The notes under the pieces are model-generated. The model ran no database searches. It saw only the letters and a program-made list of their open reading frames with translations, and was not told the DNA's origin. From positions 7,114,437 through 7,178,436 of the forward strand of contig NZ_MKZS01000001.1 in the NCBI RefSeq assembly GCF_001942495.1: a DNA stretch of 64,000 nt, written 5' to 3'. The translations under genes were made by a program, and so were the position numbers. Shown piece after piece: positions 9,210 through 19,200 of the stretch. How positions within the stretch are numbered: the first letter of the stretch is position 1; each line of letters opens with the position of its first letter. This DNA comes from Moorena bouillonii PNG (lineage in GTDB: Bacteria > Cyanobacteriota > Cyanobacteriia > Cyanobacteriales > Coleofasciculaceae).

Positions 9210-10306
9210 ATTTTGATCAACCAGCGTCGCCGATACATCCCATAGAGAATCACCCACCACAACAGTACATTGACTATCGCAAAGATCAAAGAACCATTGA
9301 TCGCTCCCGCCCACGACCGAAACAGATTTTCATAAATCCAAGTATAGGTACTCACAGCATTATCACCTGTCCCTACCTTAGTTCGATACAGGATGCGAAC
9401 TACTAAACCAGATGCGACAAACAGAAAAATTGCGTTTAACCCCATCACTTCTAGGGGCCATCCCCATCGGCGAAATCCCCGCACTTCAATTAACTCATAA
9501 CAAGCTGCCAGTAACAGCATCGACCAACCAGCAGAAAAGACTACATAGGAACTTGTCCATAACTGCTTGTTAATTGGGAACCAGAAATCCCAAACCCAGC
9601 CTAAACCAAGACAACCTAGACCAAATAGTACTAATCCCAAACTAGTACGGGACTGTATTGGTTGATGGCGTAGCCAATCCCCAACGAAATAGCCAGCTAA
9701 GACAGTAACTACCGCCGGTAAGGTGCTAAACAGTCCTTCTGGATCAAATTGAGCTTGTTTATACAAATGGTTTGTTCCCAATACCATACGGTCGATATAG
9801 GCAGCAAAATTTCCTTCCGGTGTCAGATTACCAGCACCATAATCAGGAACTGGCACTAAAGACATCGCTGCCCAGTACCCTAACAAAACTATTCCGGTCA
9901 GTACCCACAAACCCCGTCGTCTTAGATTTAGCACTGCTACAGCACTAAGGAGATAGGCAAGACTAATGCGCTGCAAGACACCCATAATCCGAATAGTATC
10001 CCAGTTGTAAGTCGGAAAACCATTGAGCAGTAAGCCTAGGGCAAATAGAATGGCACATCGCCTGCCAATACGCCAATACCCTTGGGATACGGATTGGTTG
10101 TTATTGGTGTACTTGACTAAGGAAAAAGCCATTGCTACACCAGCAATAAATAAAAAGGCAGGAAATACTAAGTCTGTGGGTGTAAAACCATGCCACTTAG
10201 CGTGAAGTAAGGGGGGATAGACATAAGACCAACTTCCTGGATTGTTGACTAGAATCATGCTAGCCATGGCAATACCTCGAAAGACATCAATAGAGGTTAG
10301 ACGCAT
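9206..10306 (-). CDS. DUF5009/heparan-alpha-glucosaminide acetyltransferase-like membrane protein
   Basis: Polytopic membrane protein of the DUF1624/DUF5009 acyltransferase-like family (NagX/HGSNAT relatives), thought to act on sugars at the membrane. The diagnostic start [22 protein letters not shown] is present, then [15 protein letters not shown] with the conserved His, and about ten hydrophobic helices. The frame is open 28 codons further upstream, but that extension is only translated heptamer repeat ([13 protein letters not shown]), so I place the start at the ATG at 10306, giving 366 aa. Substrate unknown. It is convergent with the response-regulator gene and downstream of an ABC ATPase gene on the same strand. 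Confidence 0.85.
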   Translation of the reverse strand: MRLTSIDVFRGIAMASMILVNNPGSWSYVYPPLLHAKWHGFTPTDLVFPAFLFIAGVAMAFSLVKYTNNNQSVSQGYWRIGRRCAILFALGLLLNGFPTYNWDTIRIMGVLQRISLAYLLSAVAVLNLRRRGLWVLTGIVLLGYWAAMSLVPVPDYGAGNLTPEGNFAAYIDRMVLGTNHLYKQAQFDPEGLFSTLPAVVTVLAGYFVGDWLRHQPIQSRTSLGLVLFGLGCLGLGWVWDFWFPINKQLWTSSYVVFSAGWSMLLLAACYELIEVRGFRRWGWPLEVMGLNAIFLFVASGLVVRILYRTKVGTGDNAVSTYTWIYENLFRSWAGAINGSLIFAIVNVLLWWVILYGMYRRRWLIKI

Positions 10307-10308
10307 GA

Positions 10309-10380
10309 TAGGCAAGAGGCAATAGACAAGAGGCAAGAGGCAATAGGCAAGAGGCAATAGGCAAGAGGCAATAGGCAAAA
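10309..10380. repeat. Heptamer tandem repeat GGCAAGA/GGCAATA
   Basis: About ten seven-base units alternating GGCAAGA and GGCAATA. It sits directly at the 5' edge of the DUF5009-like gene, occupying its ribosome-binding and leader region. Confidence 0.85.
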
Positions 10381-10404
10381 TAACCGTCAACTGTCAACAA
10401 ATGA

Positions 10405-11163
10405 TTAAAACCACTCTTGAGATGCTTCAGCTTCTGCTTGTACTAATCTCTCTCGCAACTGTTGCCAATTAATCTTCTCAGCGGTCGTGTCTTGGAGTAA
10501 CTGAGTATTTTGCAAATACAAGACTCGATTACAAAATAACTCAGCCATATCTAGCTGATGATTGACCATCAAAATTGTGATCTGCTCCTTTTGGGCTAAA
10601 TCGGTAAATACCCTGATCACCTGAGAGGCTATACCAGCATCTAAGGCTGAGGTAGGCTCATCGAGTAACACTATTCTTGGTTGGACAACTAGTGCTCGTG
10701 CGATCGCAACCAATTGCCGTTGTCCCAAAGACAGTTGTAACTCTGTACGCTCTAACCACTCCGCTGGGATGCGCAGTCTCTCTCGAATCCCTTGTGTCCG
10801 TTGTGCAATCGCTTTTTTTGGCAGCTGTTGCAATACCAACGGATAAGCTAGAGCCTCCTGAACGGTCATCCCTAACAGTTTTGGTTCTTGAGGTACCAGC
10901 ATTACCTGTCGGCGCAATTCTAGGACAGAGATATTCCGGATGTTCTGATTATCTAGGTAAATATTTCCCTGGGTGGACTCACTTAGTCGGTTCAACAGGC
11001 GCAACAGAGAGGTTTTACCCGCACCGGATGGTCCAATCACGCTGATGCGATCGCATTGGCTGACCTCGAAAGAAATATCAGTTAATATAGGTATTCCAGC
11101 CGCTTTAGCCCTGGTTGAGAGGGTCAGGCTTACCTGTTTGAGCTGCAACAGGGTATTAGTCAA
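10405..11163 (-). CDS. ABC transporter ATP-binding protein
   Basis: Cytoplasmic ATPase subunit of an ABC transporter (252 aa). Walker A is GPSGAGKT (44-51), the signature is LSLGQRQ (144-150), Walker B is [12 protein letters not shown] (about 164-175), and the H-loop His is in LMVNHQLDM. The sequence is closest in feel to phosphate/iron-type importers or FetA-like ATPases. No permease gene adjoins it, so the partner must be elsewhere and the substrate is open. The start [13 protein letters not shown] at 11163 is conventional. Confidence 0.88.
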   Translation of the reverse strand: MTNTLLQLKQVSLTLSTRAKAAGIPILTDISFEVSQCDRISVIGPSGAGKTSLLRLLNRLSESTQGNIYLDNQNIRNISVLELRRQVMLVPQEPKLLGMTVQEALAYPLVLQQLPKKAIAQRTQGIRERLRIPAEWLERTELQLSLGQRQLVAIARALVVQPRIVLLDEPTSALDAGIASQVIRVFTDLAQKEQITILMVNHQLDMAELFCNRVLYLQNTQLLQDTTAEKINWQQLRERLVQAEAEASQEWF

Positions 11164-11210
11164 TCGCTTCGCTCCAATTCAAAATTATCAATGTTTTAGC
11201 TATCAGCTTT

Positions 11211-11257
11211 CAGCTCTCAGCTCTCAGCTCTCAGCTCTCAGCTCTCAGCTCTCAGCT
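11211..11257. repeat. Heptamer tandem repeat CAGCTCT
   Basis: About six units of CAGCTCT, continuing a TATCAGC-like beginning. It lies just upstream of the ABC ATPase gene start. Confidence 0.8.
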
Positions 11258-11370
11258 AATGGGCTACAGATGGTGTTACAGATAGTGCTTTTATAGCGCT
11301 ACGCGCAAGTCAGCAAGGTTATTGCGTCAGAAGTCAAAAGTAAGGGATTACTTACGTTTCGGAGTTTAGG

Positions 11371-11477
11371 AGCGATGCAGAGGTGCGACCCGTGGCGAAT
11401 TTAATTCTTAATGCGGAAAACGCACCATTACGGTCTTGGGGGTTTCCCCCATGAGCGACTGCATCAAGACAATGTCA
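11371..11477. repeat. Nested repeats: palindromic element inside GATGCAG composite
   Basis: The outer repeat starts GAGCGATGCAG and resumes as GGTCTTGGGGGTTTCCCCCATG to end at GACTGCATCAAGACA. Between those parts lies a copy of the GGTGCGACCCGTGGCG... palindromic repeat (11381-11426). The inner element therefore interrupts the outer one. Confidence 0.75.
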
Positions 11478-11531
11478 AACATCTTAATGCGTAGTGCTAT
11501 AGTACCTCAAGTACCGTGCCCGTAGCCCATA

Positions 11532-11568
11532 GGCTGATAGCTGATAGCTGATAGCTGATAGCTGAATG
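11532..11568. repeat. Heptamer tandem repeat GCTGATA
   Basis: Four to five copies of GCTGATA ending in GCTGAATGCTTAC, just past the stop of the 202-aa membrane protein gene. The same unit and the same AATGCTTAC ending recur near 23200, 40260 and 45380. Confidence 0.8.
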
Positions 11569-11569
11569 C

Positions 11570-12178
11570 TTACATCAAACCCTGATTTATAGCTGTGGTT
11601 ATTGTCCAGCCATCTACCAGTAATAGCAAGAGGGTGAATCCAAACAAAATTAGATACATCCAAGGCTGGGCTAGAGGACGAATATCGGTGGTATCTATCC
11701 CGGTATAGTTTTGTACTAACTTAACTAAGCGATTAAATCCCACTACTCGCATTGGTAGCAAGTAAGCTTGGTCAGAAGACTGGCTAATGAAATAGTAAAC
11801 AAGCCCCCCTTGACCTGTGGTGCGCATTTTCAAGTCTTTCACCTCTTTCCAGTCTAATTGCCAACCTTTGCGAAAGAATCGGGGCACCCAATTGGGATAA
11901 GCCACCTGAATTTTTTCGTCATCTACAATCACCTGTTCGCTTAAAGCTCCATAGAGGGCTAAAAATCCTAAGCTAATGCCTACCCACAGGACTATTGGCG
12001 ATACCGGAGTCGATGATACTTTAGCTAAAAACGGTAATGGTATCAACAGCGCCCAATAAAATGTTATTAAGGTAATTCGAATTATAGGAGAGATGCGAAA
12101 TACAGAAGGGATATACTGTTTAGTTTCAGGTTTAGTTTCAGGTTTAGTTTCAGATGCTCTTTGTTGATTTGGTGACAT
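11570..12178 (-). CDS. Small membrane protein with PH-like middle domain, unknown function
   Basis: 202 aa. A polar N terminus carries a three-fold PETK repeat (12-bp DNA repeat at about 12119-12155). Two adjacent hydrophobic segments follow (ITLITFYWALLIPLPFLA and VLWVGISLGFLALYGALS). Next is a soluble region (VIVDDEKIQVAYPNW ... GWQLDWKEVKDLKM ... YLLPMRVVGFNRLVKLV) typical of bacterial PH/YdbT-like membrane proteins. A C-terminal hydrophobic helix closes the protein. I recognise it as a cyanobacterial conserved hypothetical, and function is unknown. It is flanked by repeats on both sides. Confidence 0.75.
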   Translation of the reverse strand: MSPNQQRASETKPETKPETKQYIPSVFRISPIIRITLITFYWALLIPLPFLAKVSSTPVSPIVLWVGISLGFLALYGALSEQVIVDDEKIQVAYPNWVPRFFRKGWQLDWKEVKDLKMRTTGQGGLVYYFISQSSDQAYLLPMRVVGFNRLVKLVQNYTGIDTTDIRPLAQPWMYLILFGFTLLLLLVDGWTITTAINQGLM

Positions 12179-12198
12179 AATTAAAAAGGGTTTAATAA

Positions 12199-12315
12199 GG
12201 GAATAGGGAATAGGGAATAGGGAATAGGGAGTAGGGAGTAGGGAAGATGGTAAAATTTATGTTTACCTCAGGTGCGACCCATAGCGAATTTAATTTTTAA
12301 TGGGTCAAGCGCACC
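12199..12315. repeat. GGGAATA/GGGAGTA heptamers followed by palindromic element
   Basis: Six to seven units of GGGAATA/GGGAGTA (12199-12244) are followed by a diverged copy of the palindromic repeat (12271-12315; GGTGCGACCCATAGCG ... AAGCGCACC). The palindrome is flanked on both sides by TCA. It is upstream of the 202-aa membrane protein gene. Confidence 0.75.
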
Positions 12316-12431
12316 TCATAGCTATGATAAATGTTATATCAACTTCAAATTCTATAGTCTATTGAGCGCATCAAAACTCATAGCCGAGAAAAAATTACCC
12401 CACGGTCGAGGTGGGGTGTGGCTCTATTTAA

Positions 12432-13277
12432 TTAATTGGGCAACTGTTGACTAAACTCATCTAAAGAATTCACAGTTAATGCTATGGCGATTAACTCGTC
12501 TAATTGTTCGAGAGTTAAAGCTGGCATTTTCCGGGATATATCTAAAGTAATATCTCCAAATCGCAGGTTAAGGATGCGCTCTAAACTCCGGCGACGTTCT
12601 TGTTGAATTCCTTCTTGTAAAATTTCTTGATACCAGGGTGATTCTCGTAATACTGTCATATCCCACCTCATGATTTGTTGAATTAACGGTATCTTATGCA
12701 CAAAGCTAGCAAAGAAAGCTAACAATGGTTCTAGTTGGTTCAAAGTTTGATCCGCTCGTAGTGCCTGCACTGCTGAGCGCAATTTCGATTCACTACCACC
12801 TCCTTTTAAGATTGGAACAAACGGTAGTAGCGATGGTAAAGGTTGTGTCAGTACCAAGTCAGCATCTACTTCCCACAGATTAATTACCCGATAATCTTGA
12901 CGGGCATTCAGTCCCATGAATTCGCTTTCGTAGCAATTTTCAATGGTAACGGTGGCTGGGGGCGGCAAGATGTTAATTAATACTGGATAAGTGGATAGGT
13001 TATATTTCTCCTCAGCTAGGGCAACATAATTGCGCATGCGCTTAGGCATGGCCTGGCTATAGCGCAGTTGTAATTCATTGAGAATCAGAAATTCTTGATG
13101 TTCAGGACTAGAGGCTTTGACAATTACGTCACTTTCCCGACTAATCCATTGAAATTCAGCATCGAGTAACTCCGATGCTCGCACTTGGGGATTACCCGTT
13201 ACCCATTGCACCCAGGCATTGGGCGCGAGACTGATTAGACGTTTGCTACCAATATCTGCAGGTTTTGCCATAGACAA
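12432..13277 (-). CDS. Rpn-type putative transposase/nuclease with DUF4351 C terminus
   Basis: 281 aa. The N-terminal half resembles the Rpn/PD-(D/E)xK-type family (DAEFQWISRESDVIV, later EFLILNELQLRY, where the xExQ-like strand replaces the nuclease ExK). The last ~60 residues (RRSLERILNLRFGDIT ... LTLEQLDELIAIAL) match the DUF4351 domain often attached to such proteins. In Enterobacteria related Rpn proteins promote recombination; here the role is unknown. A second, different Rpn-type protein lies 1.4 kb away at 14703-15557. The ATG at 13277 is used; MAKPADIG two codons later is an alternative. Confidence 0.75.
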   Translation of the reverse strand: MSMAKPADIGSKRLISLAPNAWVQWVTGNPQVRASELLDAEFQWISRESDVIVKASSPEHQEFLILNELQLRYSQAMPKRMRNYVALAEEKYNLSTYPVLINILPPPATVTIENCYESEFMGLNARQDYRVINLWEVDADLVLTQPLPSLLPFVPILKGGGSESKLRSAVQALRADQTLNQLEPLLAFFASFVHKIPLIQQIMRWDMTVLRESPWYQEILQEGIQQERRRSLERILNLRFGDITLDISRKMPALTLEQLDELIAIALTVNSLDEFSQQLPN

Positions 13278-13388
13278 TTACCGAATCAATACTAATTACT
13301 GAGTCACGCCCAGGGCTGTTTCTGGGGTCGGACTAAAATTTGATTACTGGGAAGCTGGGTCTCCCACACTTCCCACACTCCCTGCTCC

Positions 13389-13610
13389 TTAAGATTCTTC
13401 GTCTATAGGCTGGCCGTCTATAGGCTGGCCGTCTATAGGCTGACCAATATCGAAGATAATGATAAATTTCCCATCAGGCATCAGCCGTTTAAGAGCCTGC
13501 AAGTGACCTTCCGCATCAGAACGGTTCCGGAAACGAGCAACAACCACCCGTTGCATTTCGGGCAACAGCCGAACAACCACCCATGGGTGTAGGCGTTGAG
13601 AGTACGACAT
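13389..13610 (-). CDS. Small conserved cyanobacterial protein with C-terminal GQPID repeat
   Basis: 73 aa from the ATG at 13610 (MSYSQRLHPWVVVRLLP). I choose this start because an AAAGGA ribosome site lies 12 nt upstream, and the longer frame to 13706 has no conserved look. The core (QRVVVARFRNRSDAEGHLQAL) resembles a short cyanobacterial family of unknown function. The C terminus carries three GQPID units encoded by a 15-bp tandem repeat (13401-13445), so the tail length is probably variable between strains. Confidence 0.7.
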   Translation of the reverse strand: MSYSQRLHPWVVVRLLPEMQRVVVARFRNRSDAEGHLQALKRLMPDGKFIIIFDIGQPIDGQPIDGQPIDEES

Positions 13611-14107
13611 AATCAAGATATATCCTTTAACTGGGGTACTAGAGCCAGCCTGTGGTCCTGGAGAAACTTTCGGCTGGCTCTTACCGTGGAGCGTTTTAGC
13701 GCCCACGGTATTTTTATACTAGCACAAATAATCTTTAATTATAACATATTTTTTAAAATTTTGTAACAAAAGGTGAGCAGGGAATCGGGAATCGGGAATC
13801 GGGAGTAGTGGAGTGGGGAAAAATCTTGTGTAACAAATTAATTAATTTGTTAGAGAACTATGCGTGATGCGACCTTGGAGCCGCTTCCAATTCCCGATTT
13901 CTTAACTATTCCGGTATTAACGCAGTCGCTAATAGTGGAAACAACAGCACTTGACTTGCTACCCACCCTTACAATATTTACCACCTTTACCACACTTTCC
14001 TCCCTGTTCCCTGTTCCCTATTCCCTGTTCCCTAAAAAAATAAGTTGCCAATTTTTCTTTTATCTATTAAACTAGTATTATAGGAATAGTTAAAGGAGAG
14101 TCAACTG
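13611..14107. other. Intergenic region with heptamer repeats
   Basis: Contains GGGAATC heptamers (about 13780-13805) and, in opposite orientation, TTCCCTG/TTCCCTA heptamers (about 14005-14035). The frame across 13860-14075 is a by-product of these repeats. A clear AAAGGAGAG ribosome site for the next gene is at about 14092-14100. Confidence 0.5.
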
Positions 14108-14539
14108 ATGAACAAGTGTGTTGGTACTACTGAAGCAGCATCTTTATTAGGAATTTCCTCTAGACGATTGCGGCAACTCCTAGAGAAGGGTCGCGTCCGA
14201 GGTGCCTATAAAACTGGTAAATTCTGGATTATTCCTCTGTTCAACCATTTGCCACAAATTACCAAAGGTACCCGTGGACCAAAGGGCAAATGGCGTACCA
14301 GTCGTCCCCCTGCTTTAGCTAAAATTAATGTCAATCGCAATCACATTGGCTCGAATATGAAGAAAAGTCCCAAAGACCGGAAGCCAGTGATTTCAGTAAA
14401 ACGAAAGGGCACTAATCTCTACGGCAACGAGGTCGAAATCCTCGGTCCGTGTAAGATTGTCTATCAGCCGGATAATCCACTCGATTGTGGCGCTCGTTTG
14501 TGGATCGAAACTTTTAGTGATATTCACTTCATTTCTTGA
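14108..14539 (+). CDS. MerR/excisionase-like helix-turn-helix protein
   Basis: 143 aa. The N terminus (TEAASLLGISSRRLRQLLEKGRVRGAYKTGKFWIIP, residues about 8-44) is a winged helix-turn-helix of the excisionase/MerR-like type that binds DNA. The remainder is basic (GPKGKWRTSRPPALAK...) and then neutral, with no known domain. An AAAGGAGAG ribosome site stands 7-8 nt before the ATG. It may be a small regulator or a mobile-element accessory factor, but no integrase is adjacent. It is followed by a GATGCAG-type repeat. Confidence 0.7.
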   Translation: MNKCVGTTEAASLLGISSRRLRQLLEKGRVRGAYKTGKFWIIPLFNHLPQITKGTRGPKGKWRTSRPPALAKINVNRNHIGSNMKKSPKDRKPVISVKRKGTNLYGNEVEILGPCKIVYQPDNPLDCGARLWIETFSDIHFIS

Positions 14540-14702
14540 TGCAAAGCGCGAGTGGGGGAAACTCCCTTTGGCACCTCTGCATCGCTGGTGGCAGTTTCCC
14601 AGCTATAGCAATCCGATCTGATTCGTAAAATAAATGGGCTGTTTTAAGGTAGAAGGCAGAAGGTAAAAGAGTTTCAGGAGCAATAAATCGCTTCGCGACT
14701 AT

Positions 14703-15557
14703 TCAAAAATGCTCAACGTCTTCTTTAGTTAAACCAGTTGTTGCCACGATTAAATTGATATCAATCCCTCTTGCTTTCATAGCTTTGGCTATTTCTGTGG
14801 CTTTCTCTGCTCTCCCCTGTAATTTTCCGGCTGCTTCTGCCCCTTCCAGTAGGCTAATTTCATAGCGTTTATTTTCCAGATAGTTCTGATAAGCTACTTT
14901 TTCTGGTAAAGGTAAACTCTCAATCCTTAGCTTATCCTTAGCCTCAGCTAATCCTCTGGCTTGGAACTCTTCTTTGATTTCACTATTCTTTAGGAAATAG
15001 ATCCATTCATCTAAACTGTTTCTGGTTACGTTATCAAACTGGTTGACTCTCAATATATAATATTCGGGAAATATCTGATAGACTTGCTCTAGTTTGAACA
15101 ACTCCTTCTGTAGGCTGGATAGTCCTAAAGAGTCACGATGATGACGACCTCGGAAATCTAGTTTCCCTTCATAGATGTAATCTTGTCCTTGTCCTAGAGT
15201 AAAGTAAACAATATTAATCGAGTAGACTTTTTTGAGTTTACTATAGGGCTCTCCTTTATCTAGATATTGGGTGAGCAGTGTGGAGACACCAAATAGCATT
15301 CGATGAAAGTAATCATTTTCGGAACTGTTTTGGACTTCCACGAGCAGTAACTCTCCAGCACTATTGAGGGCTAGAATATCAACTCGATTCAGTTTATTGT
15401 CTTCGGTGAGCCGATTACTTTCCCCTTCTAAAATCGATTCAATAGTAATCTCTTCTCCTAGTAATTCGGTGATAAAGCCTTCTAGGACGACATAATTAGC
15501 TTTATCCCTCAGCAGTTTTTTGATTGCCCAGTCAAAGCGGATGTGTGTCTTGGCCAT
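14703..15557 (-). CDS. Rpn family PD-(D/E)xK nuclease/putative transposase
   Basis: 284 aa protein of the PDDEXK-type transposase/Rpn family. The start FDWAIKKLLRDKANY and the nuclease core with D60 (NRVDIL) and E74-x-Q76 (LLVEVQ) are typical. The C terminus ends in a helical region with AKAMKARGIDINLIVATTGLTKEDVEHF, the usual tail of cyanobacterial members. The family is abundant in cyanobacteria; members may cut DNA in recombination, but specific roles are unproven. The core residues look intact, with Q instead of K in the last position as is common here. Confidence 0.85.
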   Translation of the reverse strand: MAKTHIRFDWAIKKLLRDKANYVVLEGFITELLGEEITIESILEGESNRLTEDNKLNRVDILALNSAGELLLVEVQNSSENDYFHRMLFGVSTLLTQYLDKGEPYSKLKKVYSINIVYFTLGQGQDYIYEGKLDFRGRHHRDSLGLSSLQKELFKLEQVYQIFPEYYILRVNQFDNVTRNSLDEWIYFLKNSEIKEEFQARGLAEAKDKLRIESLPLPEKVAYQNYLENKRYEISLLEGAEAAGKLQGRAEKATEIAKAMKARGIDINLIVATTGLTKEDVEHF

Positions 15558-15578
15558 GATTAGTAGGGAGTAGGGAGC

Positions 15579-15622
15579 GGTGCGACCCGTGGCGAATTTA
15601 ATTCGCCTACGGAAAGCGCACC
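15579..15622. repeat. Palindromic element inside GGGAGTA heptamers
   Basis: A copy of the GGTGCGACCCGTGGCG...GCGCACC repeat. It is flanked on the left by TAGGGAGTAGGGAGC and on the right by GAGGGAGTAG, so it seems to sit within a GGGAGTA heptamer tract. Confidence 0.75.
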
Positions 15623-16237
15623 GAGGGAGTAGTATAGTTGAAAAGCAGTGTTAACTCAAAAATTAATTGATTTTATTATAGATGGGATTGAGTTTATTGA
15701 TTTTATGAGTAACTCTACCGGTAACACTAGTTGTTGCTTGGTTTAATAATGATGTGGAATTCACGGATATCAACTCCTCCGTAACCTCAAAAAAATTCCG
15801 TAATTCTCTCTAGGCAATAACCACATCAATTAGGCAATCCTAGATGAGGAGAGTAGTTTAACTGGGAGGAAAACTCGGATGCCTTCCCGTAGCGTGACAA
15901 GCGGCTCAATCGCTTATCTGAGTGCTCAGTGCTGAGTGTTGAGTTATTCGTTATTAATGATTAGGGTTCTACCGAACTGATTTTATGCATAAAATTGCGC
16001 TTATTGCCCACTAAGTATTATAGGGCGGGTGATTGATAAAAAAATATTCTTTCAAAAAATCAAACTCCTGTAATATCAGGATTATACTAATTATTTTATA
16101 AACGTTTTATATGGCAACTTTTATAGAGCCACGATTAGTTATTTATTCGGTGTTGCTCAACTAAATAATTGATTGATATCAAGACTATTTGGGTCAGTTA
16201 CCAATTAGCTTTTCTCTTTAATTCATTGCGGCCAGTT
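15623..16237. other. Intergenic region upstream of large secreted-protein gene
   Basis: AT-rich, with a short CCCGTAGCGTGACAAGCGG repeat piece (about 15885-15905) and a GAGTGCTCAGTGCTGAGTG stretch (about 15920-15940). No gene is seen. A TTG codon at 16169 opens the downstream frame but is a weaker start than the ATG at 16238. Confidence 0.4.
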
Positions 16238-19200
16238 ATGAAGTCTTTATTCAATTATCTTAAAAAAATCCCACACCATTCCTCAGACTTTTCAGAAGCG
16301 TCTGAGGTAAATTTTGCTCCACAGCCTTTAGGCTTTAACCTGATCGGGGTAACTAACCTAGCTCAGGCTACTTTCCCTATCTTGGTGACAGGGTCTGCTT
16401 TGCTGGTGGCTACTTCTACTCCAGTAGAAGCACAAAGTGTGACTTATGACAATACCACTAGTGCGGCAATAACATCAAACAGCTGTAGTTCACCAATAGT
16501 GCGAACTTTTAACGTTACTGATAACTTTACGGTTCAAGACGTTAATCTGGGATTTAATGCGGATCACACCTGGCGTGGCGATCTTCGAGTCACGTTACAG
16601 CATCCGGATAGTACCTCTGTTGATGTAATCAGCAATACTGGCGGCTCGGCAGATGGATTTGATGTTCTTCTAGACAGCAACTCTGGGAATTCCCTAGATG
16701 ATGGGGACAATGATGATACGGCAGCACCTCTCTATGACCGGACTGTAGCCCCGTCCAATAGTCTTGCTGTTTTTAATGGCAAAACCTCTAATGGTACCTG
16801 GACTTTAGAAATTTGCGATAGTGTTGGTGGTGATGAGGGTACTTTTAACAGTGCAAGGCTGGTTTTAGATGGTACAGCTTTGCCTGTTGACTACGGTGAT
16901 GCTCCTGATAATACCGCCAGCACCGGTAATGGAGATTACCAAACCTTATCCGCTAATAGTGGTCCTACTCACACCATTGACAATACCACCTATTTAGGGG
17001 CAGGAGTAACAGCTGATACCGATGGCTTTGGAGATGGCACGGATAATAATAATAACGCTACCGATGATACCGATGATGGGGTTCAAATCAATAGCGCTAC
17101 TCTCCAGGGACAAAGTCTACCGATAGGGGATAATGTCACTTTAGATATTACTACGGCAGGGTCTGGAGTGCTCAATGCTTGGATTGACTGGAACGCAGAT
17201 GGAGACTTTGATGATAGTGGTGAGCAAATTGCTACCGATGTTAGTCCTTCTGGCAATGCGATCGCATTAAATGTCACTGTTCCAGCTGGAGCTAGTATTG
17301 GTAATACCTATGCCCGTTTCCGGTATAGTTCTGATACTGGCCTTACTCCTACTGGTGCCGCTAGTGATGGTGAAGTAGAGGATTATCAAATTGCGATCGC
17401 TGACTCTACACCAACAACTGCCTCTGTAGGGGATAAAGTCTGGGAAGACCTAGATGGTGATGGTATCCAAGATGCTGGAGAGCCTGGAATTGCCAACGCC
17501 CTAGTCAATATCTACAAATCTGACAACACCTTCGTTGATGCCACCTTTACCGACAGCAATGGTAACTACAGTTTCAGCAACCTTGACCCAGGGGATTACA
17601 TCATTGAATTCACCTCCCCTGCTGTGGCCTATAACTTCACTAGCCAAGATGCTGGGGATGATACCCTAGACAGTGATGCCGATCCAGTAACAGGTCGCAC
17701 TGCTACCTTTACCTTGGCTGCGGGAGATAACAATACCAGTATTGATGCTGGACTTACCCTCAAAACCAACACTATTGTGGCTTGCGATGTAATACCACGC
17801 CAGCGTACCAATTGGACTGAAACCCTAAACGTACAAAAATTTGACTCTGCTATGGGTAGCTTGGCGAAGGTGGAGCTAACCCTGAGTACCCTGATTGCAC
17901 AAGAGTTAATTTACGAGAATACGGTAGACCAGTCAAAAACAATAACCGTGAACCAAGATGGACAAGTCAGTGTCTCTTTACCTGATACTAACGAGAATTT
18001 TACCAGAAATTACAGCCAATCCACCGACTTCAATCTACCAGTCTATGATGGTAATCTTGACTTTGGCGGCACTTCCGGTGGCCAGACTCCCACTATTATT
18101 GCCAATGAAACCCATACCGAGGAGTACACTAACCTAGCTGATTTCATTAGCTCCTCATCACCAGTGGAAACTGTCAGTATCGAGGTGAATACTACTTCTG
18201 CAGCTAGTTTCATTAACTCTGATAACGCTTCCACTGGCTCTACTAGCGAGGCAAGTGTCGGATTGTGTGCTACCTATACCTACAGCATAGTCCCGGAAGA
18301 AGCTTCACCAGAAGCCGGAAATATCGTTATCAACGAAGTCCTCTACGCCCAAACTGGCAGGAGTGCTGAGGCTAATGATGAATTCATCGAACTCTATAAC
18401 TCTTCCGATAATGCTGTAGATATCAGTAACTGGAGGCTAGCCGATAGCAACCTGATTTTTAACAGTACTGATAATACTGGCAACATTACTGGTGATGCTG
18501 CTAATCCGGCCTATATCTTCCCCAACAACACCACTCTCCAACCAGGAGAATATGCTGTGATTTGGATTGGCAACAATACATCAGACCATCAAGCTGCCGA
18601 TGCTGCATTCCAGGATTGGTTAGGAAACGCAGGCAAACTCAATAATGCTGGAGAAGATATCTGGCTGTATGACGATGAACTCAAGATTGTAGACTACATT
18701 GCTTATGGCTCCAATAACGCCATCAATACTCCACCGTCAGCTGAATTGAATCTGTGGGATGACACCTACCAACGAGACTTAGATGGGGCAAGCACTGGTC
18801 AATCGATTAGTCTCACCCCCAATGGAGAAGACGGAAATACTAGTGCTTGTTGGGAGCATACCCTTAGTAATGATGCCAATGGCCGTTGTCCTGAATTCCT
18901 CGAAACCAGGGATACAGATACGGTTAGTGTACGCCAAACTAGTGTTGGAGTCTATAACAATATCTTGCCCAATGTCATCCTGGTCAAGCGGATTACTGCT
19001 ATCAAACCGAAAGATACCAACGAGTGGATAGAGCTACCACAATCAGGTTCACCCTTTATCGATGGCATTGATGGTGGCAGTTCTGAGAATAACGTTGGTT
19101 CCGACCGTGCTGCTGATGACAATGACCCCAACTGGCCAAATCCTGATGTTTATCTGCGGGGATTAATTAACTCTGGGCAAGTGATGCCAGGGGATGAGTT

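Noticed and set aside
13860..14075. 71-codon frame with Thr/Phe-rich sequence
   Set aside because: Its second half is translated TTCCCTG heptamers and there is no ribosome site.
16169..16237. Upstream TTG start for the large secreted protein
   Set aside because: The added 23 residues look neither like a signal peptide nor conserved, and the ATG at 16238 is a better start.
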